Shown here: positions 35,882 to 44,209 of the stretch, piece by piece | How the letters are laid out: the number at the start of each line of letters is the position of its first letter | Position numbering within the stretch: the stretch's first letter is position 1 | Assembly: GCF_000719475.1 (NCBI RefSeq) | Contig: NZ_JOGO01000013.1 | Span: 68,368 to 132,367 of the forward strand | Length of the DNA stretch: 64,000 nucleotides | DNA from: Streptomyces sp. NRRL F-5630 | Lineage (GTDB): Bacteria > Actinomycetota > Actinomycetes > Streptomycetales > Streptomycetaceae | Direction of reading: 5' to 3' | Translations under genes and position numbers: made by a program | Notes under the pieces: model-generated | The model's input: only the letters and a program-made list of their open reading frames with translations | Databases searched by the model: none | Told to the model about the DNA's origin: nothing

Positions 35882-37437
35882 TCCCCAGCCCCTTCCTCGG
35901 CCAGCAGGTCGAGACAGAGCGCGGCCGTCCAGCCGAACTCCCGCGCCCCCAGCCCCCGCCCCGTGGCCGGATCGACGTACTCCGCGAATGCCGTCGCACC
36001 CGCCGTCCGGAGGAACGCTTCCCGCAGCGCCGCGGCGCCCGCCGGGTCACCGTGCTGCCGAAGCCCGCGCAGCAGCAGCCAGTTGACGTTGAACCAGGCG
36101 GGACCCCGCCAGTAGCGGCGCGGGTCGTGGGCGGGGGACGTCAGATCGTGACTCGGTACGAGCGGGCCGCGCGTGCCGAGCCCGAAGCGCGGCCCGCGCA
36201 GGGTCGCCCGCAGCGTCTCCGCGATCCCCTCCGGCAGCCAGGGCAGCACGAGCGGCAGCAGCCCGGCGGCCCCGCACTCCGGTGGCCGCGCCGCCTTCCC
36301 CTCCAGGTCCCGGCTCAGGAACAGCCCTGCCCCCGGCTCCCACAGCCGCTCGACCAGCACCTCAGTGAGCTGCCGCGCCCGCCGGGTGCGGGGCCCCGGG
36401 TCCTCGCCGAGTTCGGCCGCGATCGCCGCGAGCGCGTACTCCGAGGCGATGAGGAGCGCGTTGAAGCCCGGGTCCTCGACCGCGAACCGCGCCCCGTCGG
36501 GCCGCGCGGCCCGGTCCGCGTAGCCGCTGTCCCGGTAGGCGGCGGCGAGCCGCACGTACCGCCCGTAGTCGAGATCCGTCGGCCGGTCAGCGGCGCTGCC
36601 GTGGTCGAGGTCGGCGCGCCGGTACGAGTCGCGCGGGGCCGGGACGACGCGCGCGAGCGGCGCGTCCCAGCACGGGCTGTTGTCCATGCCCGACTCCCAC
36701 GGATGGACGAGCGCGGCGAGTCCGGCGCCGCCCAGGTCGCGGGCCTCGCGCAGGTAGCGGTGCCATGCCACGAGCCGGGGGTACATCCGGGCGAGGAAGG
36801 CGCGCGAGGCGGCGTCGCGCGGCGCGGCGCGGTGCACGAGCCACACCGCGAGCGCGTGCACGGGCGGCTGCACGATCCCGGAGGTCTCCGGTGCCTGCGG
36901 CGCGGGGGAGGCGTGCGAGGAGCGCCAGAAGTCGGGGCCCGGGAAGTAGGCGTCGAGCGGGACGGCCGGGTTGAAGACGATGTGCGGCACACGGCCGTCC
37001 GCCCACTGCGCGGTGAACAGGGTCTCGATCTCGCGGCGCGCCCGCGCCGGGTCGAGCCGCCGCAGGCCGATCGCGATGAAGGCCGAGTCCCACGACCACT
37101 GGTGCGGGTACAGGGCGCGCGAGGGCACGGTCGACGCGCCCGTCCGGTTCGCTTCGAGCACGGCGGCGGCAGCGCGCCACAGGTGGCGCGGCGCACTCGT
37201 ACGTTCACCCGTACGGGGACGCGGATGGGATGCGATCCGGGGCGCGGGGACGCGGGGCGCGCCGGGGTGCGGGGGAGGGGCGGAATCCGGGGGAGCCGCC
37301 GTCGCGGGACCCGGAGCGCCCTGGTGGGGGAGCTCGACGGGCCCCGCGTGCCGCGGGAGACGGCTGGGACGGCTGGTGACTCGGGAGGTGGGTTCCACGT
37401 AGCGCTCCCCGGGGAGGTCCTGGGACAGTCCGGGCAC
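35878..37437 (-). CDS. GH63-like glycoside hydrolase
   Basis: A 519-residue (alpha/alpha)6-barrel hydrolase. Motifs YPHQWSWDSAFIAIGLRRLDP, WADGRVPHIVFNP, HPWESGMDNSPCWD and YWRGPAWFNVNWLL are typical of the GH63 group that includes bacterial mannosyl/glucosylglycerate hydrolases and mannosyl-oligosaccharide glucosidases. The first 80 residues are Pro/Arg-rich and probably disordered, so the true start may be downstream of the GTG at 37437. It forms an operon with the debranching-type gene and is divergent from a ROK regulator, which implies catabolism of a specific glucoside. The exact sugar cannot be told. Confidence 0.8.
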   Translation of the reverse strand: MPGLSQDLPGERYVEPTSRVTSRPSRLPRHAGPVELPHQGAPGPATAAPPDSAPPPHPGAPRVPAPRIASHPRPRTGERTSAPRHLWRAAAAVLEANRTGASTVPSRALYPHQWSWDSAFIAIGLRRLDPARARREIETLFTAQWADGRVPHIVFNPAVPLDAYFPGPDFWRSSHASPAPQAPETSGIVQPPVHALAVWLVHRAAPRDAASRAFLARMYPRLVAWHRYLREARDLGGAGLAALVHPWESGMDNSPCWDAPLARVVPAPRDSYRRADLDHGSAADRPTDLDYGRYVRLAAAYRDSGYADRAARPDGARFAVEDPGFNALLIASEYALAAIAAELGEDPGPRTRRARQLTEVLVERLWEPGAGLFLSRDLEGKAARPPECGAAGLLPLVLPWLPEGIAETLRATLRGPRFGLGTRGPLVPSHDLTSPAHDPRRYWRGPAWFNVNWLLLRGLRQHGDPAGAAALREAFLRTAGATAFAEYVDPATGRGLGAREFGWTAALCLDLLAEEGAGE

Positions 37438-37470
37438 ACGAAGGCCCGGGCCCGCGGTACCGGGTACCGT

Positions 37471-37512
37471 AGGTTACGTCTATTTAACACGCAGAACTTA
37501 CTGTGTAATGCG
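37471..37512. promoter_or_regulatory. Shared divergent promoter region, ROK / GH63 operon
   Basis: An AT-rich island between the divergent genes, with TTAACAC (37484-37490) and GTGTAA (37503-37508) as imperfect inverted arms plus the repeated word AACTT. It is the natural operator for the ROK regulator over both promoters. Confidence 0.45.
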
Positions 37513-37542
37513 AACTTGGCGAACGCAAGGGGGTCGGGCACG

Positions 37543-38805
37543 GTGGCTAACCAGGCGAGCGCGGGGGATCTGCTCCAGTTGGTGCGCACGGGGTCCGCGA
37601 CGACCCGTGGGGACCTCCAGCGCGTCACCGGGCTCTCGCGGGCGACCGTCGGCCAGCGCCTCGACCGGCTCTTCCGCGCGGGCTGGCTCCGCGAGGGCGA
37701 CGCGGCACCGAGCGCGCCCTCGCCGCAGGGCGGGCGTCCCTCGGTCCGTCTGGAGTTCGACGACCGTCATGCCCTCGTCCTCGCGGCGGACCTGGAGACC
37801 CGTCACTCCCGCGCCGCCGCGCTCAGCCTCACGGGGGACGTGCTCGCCGAGACGAGCTGGCCGCTCCTCCTCTCGGAGGGGCCCGAACACGTCCTCGGCG
37901 AACTCGGCGCGCGCTTCGCGCGGCTGCTCAAGGACGCGGGCCTCGACCCGGCCGCCGTCTGCGGCATCGGCGTCGCCGTGCCCGGCCCCGTGGACAGCGC
38001 GAGCGGCACCCTCGTGGACCCGCCGATCATGTCCGGCTGGGGCGGCTTCGACCTGAGCGGCCGGCTCGCGCGCGCCTTCGCCGAGGCGAGCGGCGCGGCC
38101 GGGTTCGCGGGGGGCGGCGCGGCGGGCGGCGGGGCGGGTCGTGCGGAGGGCGGGGCCGCCGTGCCCGTCCCCGTCCTCGTCGAGAACGACGCCAACCTCA
38201 TGGCCTACGGGGAACAGCGCACCGGCTGGCCGGAGTGCCGCGCCTTCGTCCTCGTCAAGGTGTCGACCGGGATAGGGGCGGGGGTCGTCGTGGACGGCGC
38301 CGTCTACCGGGGCGTGGACGGCGGCGCGGGCGACATCGGGCACATCAGGGTCCCGGCCGGGGAGGGGCTGGACTGCATGTGCGGGGCGCAGGGCTGCCTC
38401 GCCGCCGTGGCGAGCGGCCGGGCCCTCGCCGCGCGGCTCCGCGCGGTGGGCGTCCCCGCCGCCTCGGGCTCCGACGTCCGCGCCCTCCTCGCCGAGGGCC
38501 ACCCCGAGGCCGCGGGCCTCGCCCGCCAGGCGGGCCGCCAGGTCGGCGAGGTCCTCGCGACCGTCGTGACCCTCCTCAACCCGGGCGTCCTCATGATCGC
38601 GGGCGACCTCGCGGGAACCCCCTTCCTCACCGGGGTCCGCGAACTCCTCTACCAGCGCGCCCTGCCCCGCTGCACGGCCCACCTCGACGTCGTCACCTCA
38701 CGCCTCGGCGACCGCGCCGCCCTGGTGGGCGCGGCCCACCTCGTCGTGGAACACCTCTACGCCCCGGGACGGGCGGAGGAACGCCTGACGGCGCTGGGGG
38801 TGTAG
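37543..38805 (+). CDS. ROK-family transcriptional regulator
   Basis: A 420-residue ROK repressor of the NagC/Mlc/XylR type. An N-terminal winged helix (about residues 8-60: GSATTRGDLQRVTGLSRATVGQRLDRL) is joined to a ROK sugar-binding domain. The zinc motif CMCGAQGC with preceding GHIR is intact, as is ENDAN with the catalytic-type Asp. The phosphate-binding Gly-rich loop is degenerate (DLETRHSRAAAL), and the Glu after the zinc motif (GCLE) is Ala, so kinase activity is unlikely. A glycine/alanine-rich insertion lies mid-domain. The GTG at 37543 has an AAGGGGG site. It should sense a sugar and control the divergent GH63 operon. Confidence 0.9.
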   Translation: MANQASAGDLLQLVRTGSATTRGDLQRVTGLSRATVGQRLDRLFRAGWLREGDAAPSAPSPQGGRPSVRLEFDDRHALVLAADLETRHSRAAALSLTGDVLAETSWPLLLSEGPEHVLGELGARFARLLKDAGLDPAAVCGIGVAVPGPVDSASGTLVDPPIMSGWGGFDLSGRLARAFAEASGAAGFAGGGAAGGGAGRAEGGAAVPVPVLVENDANLMAYGEQRTGWPECRAFVLVKVSTGIGAGVVVDGAVYRGVDGGAGDIGHIRVPAGEGLDCMCGAQGCLAAVASGRALAARLRAVGVPAASGSDVRALLAEGHPEAAGLARQAGRQVGEVLATVVTLLNPGVLMIAGDLAGTPFLTGVRELLYQRALPRCTAHLDVVTSRLGDRAALVGAAHLVVEHLYAPGRAEERLTALGV

Positions 38806-38910
38806 GACGGCGTACGCGCCCCGTCCGCGCGGGCCGGGGGAAGGCCACGCTGCCCCCGGCCCGCGCTCCGCCGCTTCCGCCCGGCTTCGGCTGCCCTCCT
38901 CCGGCGTCCC

Positions 38911-40536
38911 TCACCCCGTCCGCCGTCCCTCCCTGTCCCTCCGCGTCAGGTGCCGTTGCAGCGCGCTCAGCGGGGTGCGGGCGACATGGGCCCGTACCGC
39001 GGCGCGCGCGGCGTTGGCCCCCGGGGCGCCGTGGACGCCGCCGCCGGGGTGGGCGGAGGCGGAGGCGAGGTAGAGGCCGTTGACGGCGGTCTCGGGACGG
39101 CCGCTGCCGGGGAGCGGGCGGAAGACGAGTTCCTGGTGCATCGCGGCCGTGCCGCCGTTGATCGCCCCGTTCCGCAGATTCGCGTCGAGCGCCTGGAGCG
39201 TGGGAGGCGCGAGGATTCGCCTGGCCCTGATCAGCGCCCGGAAACCCGGCGCCCAGCGCTCCACCTCCCGCTCCACACGATCCGCCATCGTCTCCGCCTG
39301 CGCGGTGGTCCACCGCCCGTCGAGACCCTCGTCCCCGGCGTCCGTCTTCACCACGTGCGGCACGTGCGTGTACGCCCAGCACGACTCCGTACCGGCGGGG
39401 GAGCGCGAGGGATCGGCCGTGGTCATCTGGCCGAAGAGGAGGAAGGGGCGGTCGGGCACGGCGCCGGTCGCGAGCTGCGCGGCGAAGCGGGTGAGGCCGT
39501 CCACCCCGTCCGCCAGGTGCACCGTGCCCGCTCCGGTCGCGGCGCCCGCGGTCCAGGGGACGCGGCCGTCGAGCGCCCAGTCCACCTTGAACGTCGCGAA
39601 GTCCCACTGGAACCGCTCCAGGTCGGCGAGCACCCGCCCGGGCAGGTGCTCCGCGCCGACCAGGTCCCGGTAGAGCGTGGGGGCCGGTACGTCCGCGAGC
39701 ACCGCCCGCCGCGCCCCGACCGTCGCGCCGTCCGCCGTCCGCACCCCGGCGGCCCGCCCGCCGCGCACGAGCACCCGCTCGACCCGGCTCCCGCACCGCA
39801 GCACTCCGCCGCGCTCGGTGAACCGCCGGACGAGCGCCGTCGTGAGCGCCTGCGCCCCGCCGGCCGGTACGGGGAACCCGTAGGTCTGCCCGAGCATCGA
39901 CATGAGCCAGCCGTAGCCGCCGCTGCCCGCCGCCTCCGGGGCCAGGTCGGCGTGGAGCGCGTTGCCCGCGAGCAGCACCCTGCCCCCCTCGCCCCGGAAC
40001 TCCTCCTCGCCCAGACGCCGCACCGGCAGTACGAGCGAGCGCGCGAGCCGCAGCCCGCCGCCCGCCTTCACCTGCCGGGCGAGCCGCAGCCCCGCCCGCA
40101 CCGGCGGGAACGGTGTGAAGAGCGCGCCGATGAGATCGGGCCCCACTCGCCGCCAGGTCCGGTGCAGCCCGAGCCACGCCTCGCCGTCACCCGGCGTCAG
40201 CGCGTCCAGGGCCGCCGCCGTGTCCTCGGGCCGCCGTTCCAGGACCGCGCACCCGCCGTCGGGGAGGGGGTGGGCGAGGACGCGCGGGGCGTGGCTCCAG
40301 CGCAGCCCGTACCGCTCCAGGCCGAGCCCTGCCAGGACGGGGGACGCGGCGGCCAGCGGGTAGAAGGCGCTGCCCACGTCGCTCACGTAGTCCGGGTGGA
40401 CCCCGCGGTCCGAGCGCACCGCGCCCCCGGGGCTCTCCTGCTCCTCCAGGACCTCCACGCTCCAGCCCGCGTCCACGAGGAGGTTCGCGGCCACGAGCCC
40501 GTTGGGCCCGCCACCGATCACCACGGCGTCCGGCAT
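38911..40536 (-). CDS. FAD oxidoreductase, phytoene-desaturase-like
   Basis: A 541-residue NAD(P)/FAD-dependent amine-oxidase-fold protein. The dinucleotide motif VVIGGGPNGLVAANLLVDAGWSVEVLEEQESPGGAVRS opens the protein, and the C-terminal FAD motif (GGGVHGAPGANAA) closes it. Overall it resembles CrtI-type desaturases or carotene isomerases, but no carotenoid genes lie nearby. Its ATG overlaps the stop codon of the upstream SRPBCC gene (TGATG), so the pair is translationally coupled. The substrate is unknown; a hydrophobic molecule carried by the SRPBCC partner is a guess. Confidence 0.87.
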   Translation of the reverse strand: MPDAVVIGGGPNGLVAANLLVDAGWSVEVLEEQESPGGAVRSDRGVHPDYVSDVGSAFYPLAAASPVLAGLGLERYGLRWSHAPRVLAHPLPDGGCAVLERRPEDTAAALDALTPGDGEAWLGLHRTWRRVGPDLIGALFTPFPPVRAGLRLARQVKAGGGLRLARSLVLPVRRLGEEEFRGEGGRVLLAGNALHADLAPEAAGSGGYGWLMSMLGQTYGFPVPAGGAQALTTALVRRFTERGGVLRCGSRVERVLVRGGRAAGVRTADGATVGARRAVLADVPAPTLYRDLVGAEHLPGRVLADLERFQWDFATFKVDWALDGRVPWTAGAATGAGTVHLADGVDGLTRFAAQLATGAVPDRPFLLFGQMTTADPSRSPAGTESCWAYTHVPHVVKTDAGDEGLDGRWTTAQAETMADRVEREVERWAPGFRALIRARRILAPPTLQALDANLRNGAINGGTAAMHQELVFRPLPGSGRPETAVNGLYLASASAHPGGGVHGAPGANAARAAVRAHVARTPLSALQRHLTRRDREGRRTG

Positions 40537-41024
40537 CACACGGCCCCCCGCGGCCGGGCCGCCGACCCGCCCGCGCGCGTGCCCCGCCGCTCGTCCCGCG
40601 CCGCGACCGTCTTGGCCAGCCGCGAGAGCATGAGCCGGTTCCGGAACTGGCTCAGCGCGTCCACGACCGAGTTGTGGAGCAGCCCCCCGGGCCCGCGCAG
40701 CGGGTGCTCGTCGAGCAGGACGAGCGTGTCCCCGCCCCACTCGCGCAGGTCGAGGGCGATCCGCGCGGTCCCCAGGGCGCCGCTGTCGACCTCCAGTTCC
40801 AGGATGCCGGGCGGCTCGCAGCGCCGGACGTAGGTGTGCCCCTTCGCCGACCAGCGGCCCACGCGCACCCGGTACGCGATGCTCGACCCGACCTCGGGCC
40901 AGTTCCCCTCGTCGGGCGCCGAGCGCTCGGTGCCCACGACCCAGTCGCCGTAGCGCGCGCCGTCCGCGAGGACGGCCCACACCTCGTCCCTGGGCCGCTC
41001 GATCAGCTTGTGCCGTACCGCCAT
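40536..41024 (-). CDS. SRPBCC (START-like) family protein
   Basis: A 162-residue lipid- or ligand-binding protein with the polyketide-cyclase/START-like fold: MAVRHKLIERPRDEVWAVLADGARYGDWVVG at the start and beta strands thereafter (LELEVDSGALGTARIALDLREWG). The C-terminal 30 residues are an Arg/Gly-rich tail. I chose the ATG at 41024 over the in-frame GTG at 41030 because GGAGAG sits at proper spacing before it. It is fused by stop/start overlap to the downstream flavoprotein, so the two products probably work together. Confidence 0.85.
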   Translation of the reverse strand: MAVRHKLIERPRDEVWAVLADGARYGDWVVGTERSAPDEGNWPEVGSSIAYRVRVGRWSAKGHTYVRRCEPPGILELEVDSGALGTARIALDLREWGGDTLVLLDEHPLRGPGGLLHNSVVDALSQFRNRLMLSRLAKTVAARDERRGTRAGGSAARPRGAV

Positions 41025-41184
41025 GACCACTCTCCGTCCCGCCGGTGCCTGATGGGCGATGGGTGCCCCTCCTGACCGGCCTCACGTGCGCCTTTCGCCG
41101 CCCCCTCACCCGAACGCGGCCGATTCGGCGGCTGGCAGGGGGGTACTCCCCGGCTCCGTCCCCCCTCAGCCGGAAGGCCCGGTC

Positions 41185-42063
41185 ATGCCCCCCACCTCGC
41201 CGCTCGGCGGCCGCACGGCCGTCGTGACCGGAGCCGCGCGCGGGATCGGCGCGCTCCTCGCCCACGCCCTCGCGGAGCGCGGGATGCGCCTCGCCCTGCT
41301 CGGCCTGGAGGACGAGGAGTTGCGGGCCGTCGCCGCGGGACTGCCCGGCCCCGCCGCGGCCTTCTCCGCCGACGTGCGCGACCCCGAGGCCGTCGCCCGC
41401 GCGGCCCGGCAGGCCGAGGAGCGCTTCGGACCCCCGTCCGTCGTGGTCGCGAACGCGGGCATCGCGGCCGGCGGCCCCTACCTCGACGGCGCGGTGCGCA
41501 CGTGGCGGGACGTCCTCGACGTGAACCTCGGCGGCAGCGCGGTCACCGCGCACGCCTTCCTCCCCGGCCTGCTCCGCACGCGCGGCTACTACCTCCAGGT
41601 CACCTCGCTCGCCGCGCTCACGCCCTCGCCGCTGCTCGCCGCCTACTGCGCGTCGAAGGCGGGCGCCGAGATGCTCGCGCACTGCCTGCGCACCGAGTAC
41701 GCGCCCCGGGGCGTCGGCGTCGGCGTCGCCTACTTCAACTGGGCGGACACGGACATGATCCGCGCGGCCGACACCACCGAGGCGCTCCACGCCCTGCGCT
41801 CCCGCCTCCCCGGCCCCGCCGGGGCCACGGCCCCCGCCGCCGAGGTCGCCGCACGGCTCGCGCGGGGCATCGAACGCCGCGCCCGCTCCGTCTACGCCCA
41901 GCCGTGGCTGCGCCTCGCCCGCGCGGGCCGCGCCCTCGCCCCCTGGGCCATGGGCCCCCTGACCTCGTACCTCTTCGGCTCCGCGGGCCCCGGCGCGGCA
42001 GGTCCCGCGACGGGCCCGCTGGGGGCGGGGGGCCGCGCGGCGCGGCGGACGGGCGGACGCTGA
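41185..42063 (+). CDS. Short-chain dehydrogenase/reductase
   Basis: A 292-residue classical SDR. Cofactor motif TGAARGIG, NAG motif (VVANAGIA), catalytic Ser (TSLAAL) and YCASK (Tyr/Lys) are all present. The loop favours NADP by the small residues near the end of beta2, but the call is weak. The ATG at 41185 is preceded by GGAAGG. The 45 C-terminal residues continue past the SDR core as a hydrophobic/glycine-rich tail. It is divergent from the SRPBCC-flavoprotein pair and next to the diiron gene cluster, so a shared redox pathway is likely. Confidence 0.9.
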   Translation: MPPTSPLGGRTAVVTGAARGIGALLAHALAERGMRLALLGLEDEELRAVAAGLPGPAAAFSADVRDPEAVARAARQAEERFGPPSVVVANAGIAAGGPYLDGAVRTWRDVLDVNLGGSAVTAHAFLPGLLRTRGYYLQVTSLAALTPSPLLAAYCASKAGAEMLAHCLRTEYAPRGVGVGVAYFNWADTDMIRAADTTEALHALRSRLPGPAGATAPAAEVAARLARGIERRARSVYAQPWLRLARAGRALAPWAMGPLTSYLFGSAGPGAAGPATGPLGAGGRAARRTGGR

Positions 42064-42102
42064 GCCGGGGAGGGCGCGGGGACGGGGCTGCCTCTCCGCC
42101 CC

Positions 42103-42155
42103 TGGTCCCACCGCCCCGGCCCTCGCCGCCCCTTGGTCCCACCGCCCCGGCCCTC
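42103..42155. repeat. 22-bp direct repeat, period 31
   Basis: TGGTCCCACCGCCCCGGCCCTC occurs twice exactly, at 42103-42124 and 42134-42155, between the convergent SDR and diiron genes. No coding or palindromic content was recognised. Confidence 0.6.
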
Positions 42156-42173
42156 CCCGCACCCGGGCCCTCT

Positions 42174-43181
42174 TCAGCCCCGGAGCGCCGAACGTCCCGC
42201 CCGCCAGGACTCCAGGAGCCACTGCCCGAGACGGTCCTCCAGGAAGACCGTCGCGTCGGCGCCGAAGGCGATGTCCGCCTCCAGGCGCGGTTCCTCGGCG
42301 AGCAGGCCGCCGATCACCTCGCGCCGCACGACCTGCTCGTGCACCGCGTCCGCCTCGACGTGCTCGGCGTAGAAGCGCTCGGCGGCCGGGCCCGCGCCCG
42401 TGCGGCGCATCGCGGCGGCGAGGCGGCGGGAGCCGGGCGAGGACGTGACCTCGACGCAGGCGAAGTGGCCGACGAGCGCGCCGCGCAGCGCACGGCGCAG
42501 GCCGAAGAGCGTCATCATGTTGACGATGGCGAGCGCGGGGGCGGGGGCCGCGTCCACGTAGTGCCCGTACCGCGTCTCCAGCCCGAGGTCCGCCATGAGG
42601 TCGGCGAAGAGGCGCGCGTGCACGTTCTCCGCGCGTCCCGCCCCGTACTCGTCGTACTCGACCGCGACCATCCCGGCCTTGGCCCGGCCGGACAGCCGCG
42701 GGATGACCCAGGCGTGCGGGTCGCCCTCCTTGAGGTGGTAGAGCGAGCGCAGCGCCGCGTACTCGCGCAACTGCTCGCGCGTGCCCTCGTGTTCGAGGTG
42801 GTAGGCCACGCTCCCGCCGTGCTCGACGGGTTCCACGAGCAGCTCGGCGAAGGTCTCCTCCACCGTCCGCCCGCCGGGCACGTCGGCACGCAGGGCCCCG
42901 AGGAAGCGTTCCTCCAGGGCCTGCCGCAGGGGCATCAGCGCGGGGTCCCACTCGCGGTCGTCGGGCACTCCGGCGAAGCCCCGGTAGTGCAGTTCGTACA
43001 GCGCGTAGAGCGCGAGGTGCAGGTCCTCGCCGTACGGGTCCGCCGTCGCGGCACCCGCCGTGTCGACGGCCCGGGACGCGCCCGGCGCGGCGAGCGCCGC
43101 GCGGACGCGCGCCGAGAGGGGGCCGCGCGCCGCGGGGAGCGCGGGTTCCGTACGGGCGCTGGGGTCAGCGGTCGTCGTCAC
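42174..43181 (-). CDS. Iron-containing redox enzyme (haem-oxygenase-like diiron)
   Basis: A 335-residue all-helical protein of the haem-oxygenase-like diiron oxidase (HDO) superfamily. Candidate iron ligands include Glu63 (LYALYELHYRG) and the characteristic helix H274-x3-D278-x2-H281 (AEHVEADAVHEQ). Relatives such as UndA, SznF and the Chlamydia CADD protein use O2 and two irons for oxidative C-C or N-oxygenation chemistry, so an oxygenase role is likely. It starts with a GTG after AAGGAGG and overlaps the CDGSH gene by 17 nt. Its substrate is unknown. Confidence 0.82.
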   Translation of the reverse strand: MTTTADPSARTEPALPAARGPLSARVRAALAAPGASRAVDTAGAATADPYGEDLHLALYALYELHYRGFAGVPDDREWDPALMPLRQALEERFLGALRADVPGGRTVEETFAELLVEPVEHGGSVAYHLEHEGTREQLREYAALRSLYHLKEGDPHAWVIPRLSGRAKAGMVAVEYDEYGAGRAENVHARLFADLMADLGLETRYGHYVDAAPAPALAIVNMMTLFGLRRALRGALVGHFACVEVTSSPGSRRLAAAMRRTGAGPAAERFYAEHVEADAVHEQVVRREVIGGLLAEEPRLEADIAFGADATVFLEDRLGQWLLESWRAGRSALRG

Positions 43182-43539
43182 GGCGCGCCTCCTTCCCCCG
43201 AGGGCGGCGCGCCGGGCGGGCGTGCCTCCGGTGGCTGGTGTCGCACCACGGGTACGAACGGCTGCGGCGGCACGTGCACACCGCCACGACGAAGCGGTCG
43301 GACACCGCTACCGTCCCGTCCTCCATGACCACTTCCACGGGCCCTTCGATCAGCAGCGGTCCCTCGCGGTCGATCGTGACCCGCCGCGAGCCGGAGCCCT
43401 CCCGCGCGGCAACGCCCCCGGCCACCCGTGCCGTTCCTTCCCCGGCCACCCGCGCCGTCCCTTCCCCGGACTGCCGCTCCGCGTCGCTCACGCGGGGCAG
43501 CGCCTCGTTCCCCTTCGGCCGCTCACTTGCGTTCGGCAC
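43165..43539 (-). CDS. CDGSH iron-sulfur protein
   Basis: A 124-residue protein with a [2Fe-2S] CDGSH motif: Cys88, Cys90, Cys99 and His103 in CTCRRSRSYPWCDTSH, fitting C-x-C-x2-S-x3-P-x-C-D-x-S-H. It can carry electrons or iron-sulfur clusters. Residues 25-41 contain an exact duplicated GEGTARVA unit in the linker. It overlaps both neighbours (17 nt each), showing translational coupling within the methyltransferase-CDGSH-diiron operon, and is the obvious electron donor or metal supplier for the diiron enzyme. Confidence 0.9.
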   Translation of the reverse strand: MPNASERPKGNEALPRVSDAERQSGEGTARVAGEGTARVAGGVAAREGSGSRRVTIDREGPLLIEGPVEVVMEDGTVAVSDRFVVAVCTCRRSRSYPWCDTSHRRHARPARRPRGKEARRDDDR

Positions 43540-44209
43540 GGATCACCACCAGTTCCTCCATCTCCTCGCCGGCCTTCAGCAGCCCTTCCTCGCGCAGCCA
43601 CCCGAGCCGCGCCCGCGTCACCGGGCCGAAGGGCACATGGCAGCGGTCCGCCACCTCGCCCCGCAGACCCGCCTCGGCGAGGCGCCGCAAGGTCTCCTCG
43701 GTGCGGCACATGCCCGAGTGCACGAGCAGCAGCACGCCGTGGGCCGAGAGCACCCGCCCGGCGTGCGCGCACACCCGGTCCAGGGTCTGCCTGCCGCCCG
43801 GACCGGCGTCCCAGGCGAGCGCCGCCGAGTGGTCGCGCCCGCGTACCGGCCCCGGGGCCGGTACGTACGGCGGATTGCTCAGCACGAGGTCGAAGCGCTG
43901 TCCGCGCACCGGGCCCGAGAGGTCCCCGCGCAGCACCCGGACCCGCTGCCGGGCCCGCGCCGCGTTGAGCCGCGCCGAGAGCACCGCCCGCCAGGACAGG
44001 TCGGTCGCGGAGACGTGCGCGCCCCGCAGCGCGGCCAGCAGGGCGAGCGCGCCGCTGCCCGTGCACAGGTCGAGCACCCGTGTGCCCGGACCGATCGGCT
44101 CGTCGCCCAGCACACGCGCGAGCAGGTGGGTGTCGGCCTGCGGGGCGTAGACGCCCGGCAGGGTCCACAAGGCGCTCAGCGCGGGCGGGCGGGGAGGAGC
44201 GGTCGTCAT
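43523..44209 (-). CDS. HemK/MTQ2-type SAM methyltransferase
   Basis: A 228-residue methyltransferase of the HemK2/N6-adenine-like class. SAM motif LDLCTGSGALALLAAL, acidic loop SATDLSWRAVLSARLNA, and the catalytic NPPY (VLSNPPYVPAPG) are intact. HemK/PrmC enzymes methylate glutamine in release factors, but HemK2-like relatives act on other amide or amino substrates. It starts at ATG 44209 after GGAGG (an earlier in-frame start lacks a site) and leads the three-gene operon with CDGSH and the diiron protein. The substrate is unknown. Confidence 0.87.
   Translation of the reverse strand: MTTAPPRPPALSALWTLPGVYAPQADTHLLARVLGDEPIGPGTRVLDLCTGSGALALLAALRGAHVSATDLSWRAVLSARLNAARARQRVRVLRGDLSGPVRGQRFDLVLSNPPYVPAPGPVRGRDHSAALAWDAGPGGRQTLDRVCAHAGRVLSAHGVLLLVHSGMCRTEETLRRLAEAGLRGEVADRCHVPFGPVTRARLGWLREEGLLKAGEEMEELVVIRAERK

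Noticed and set aside
41138..41151. GGGGGGTACTCCCC near-palindrome between the SRPBCC and SDR genes
   Set aside because: Short, G-run dominated and imperfect; likely to occur by chance at this base composition.
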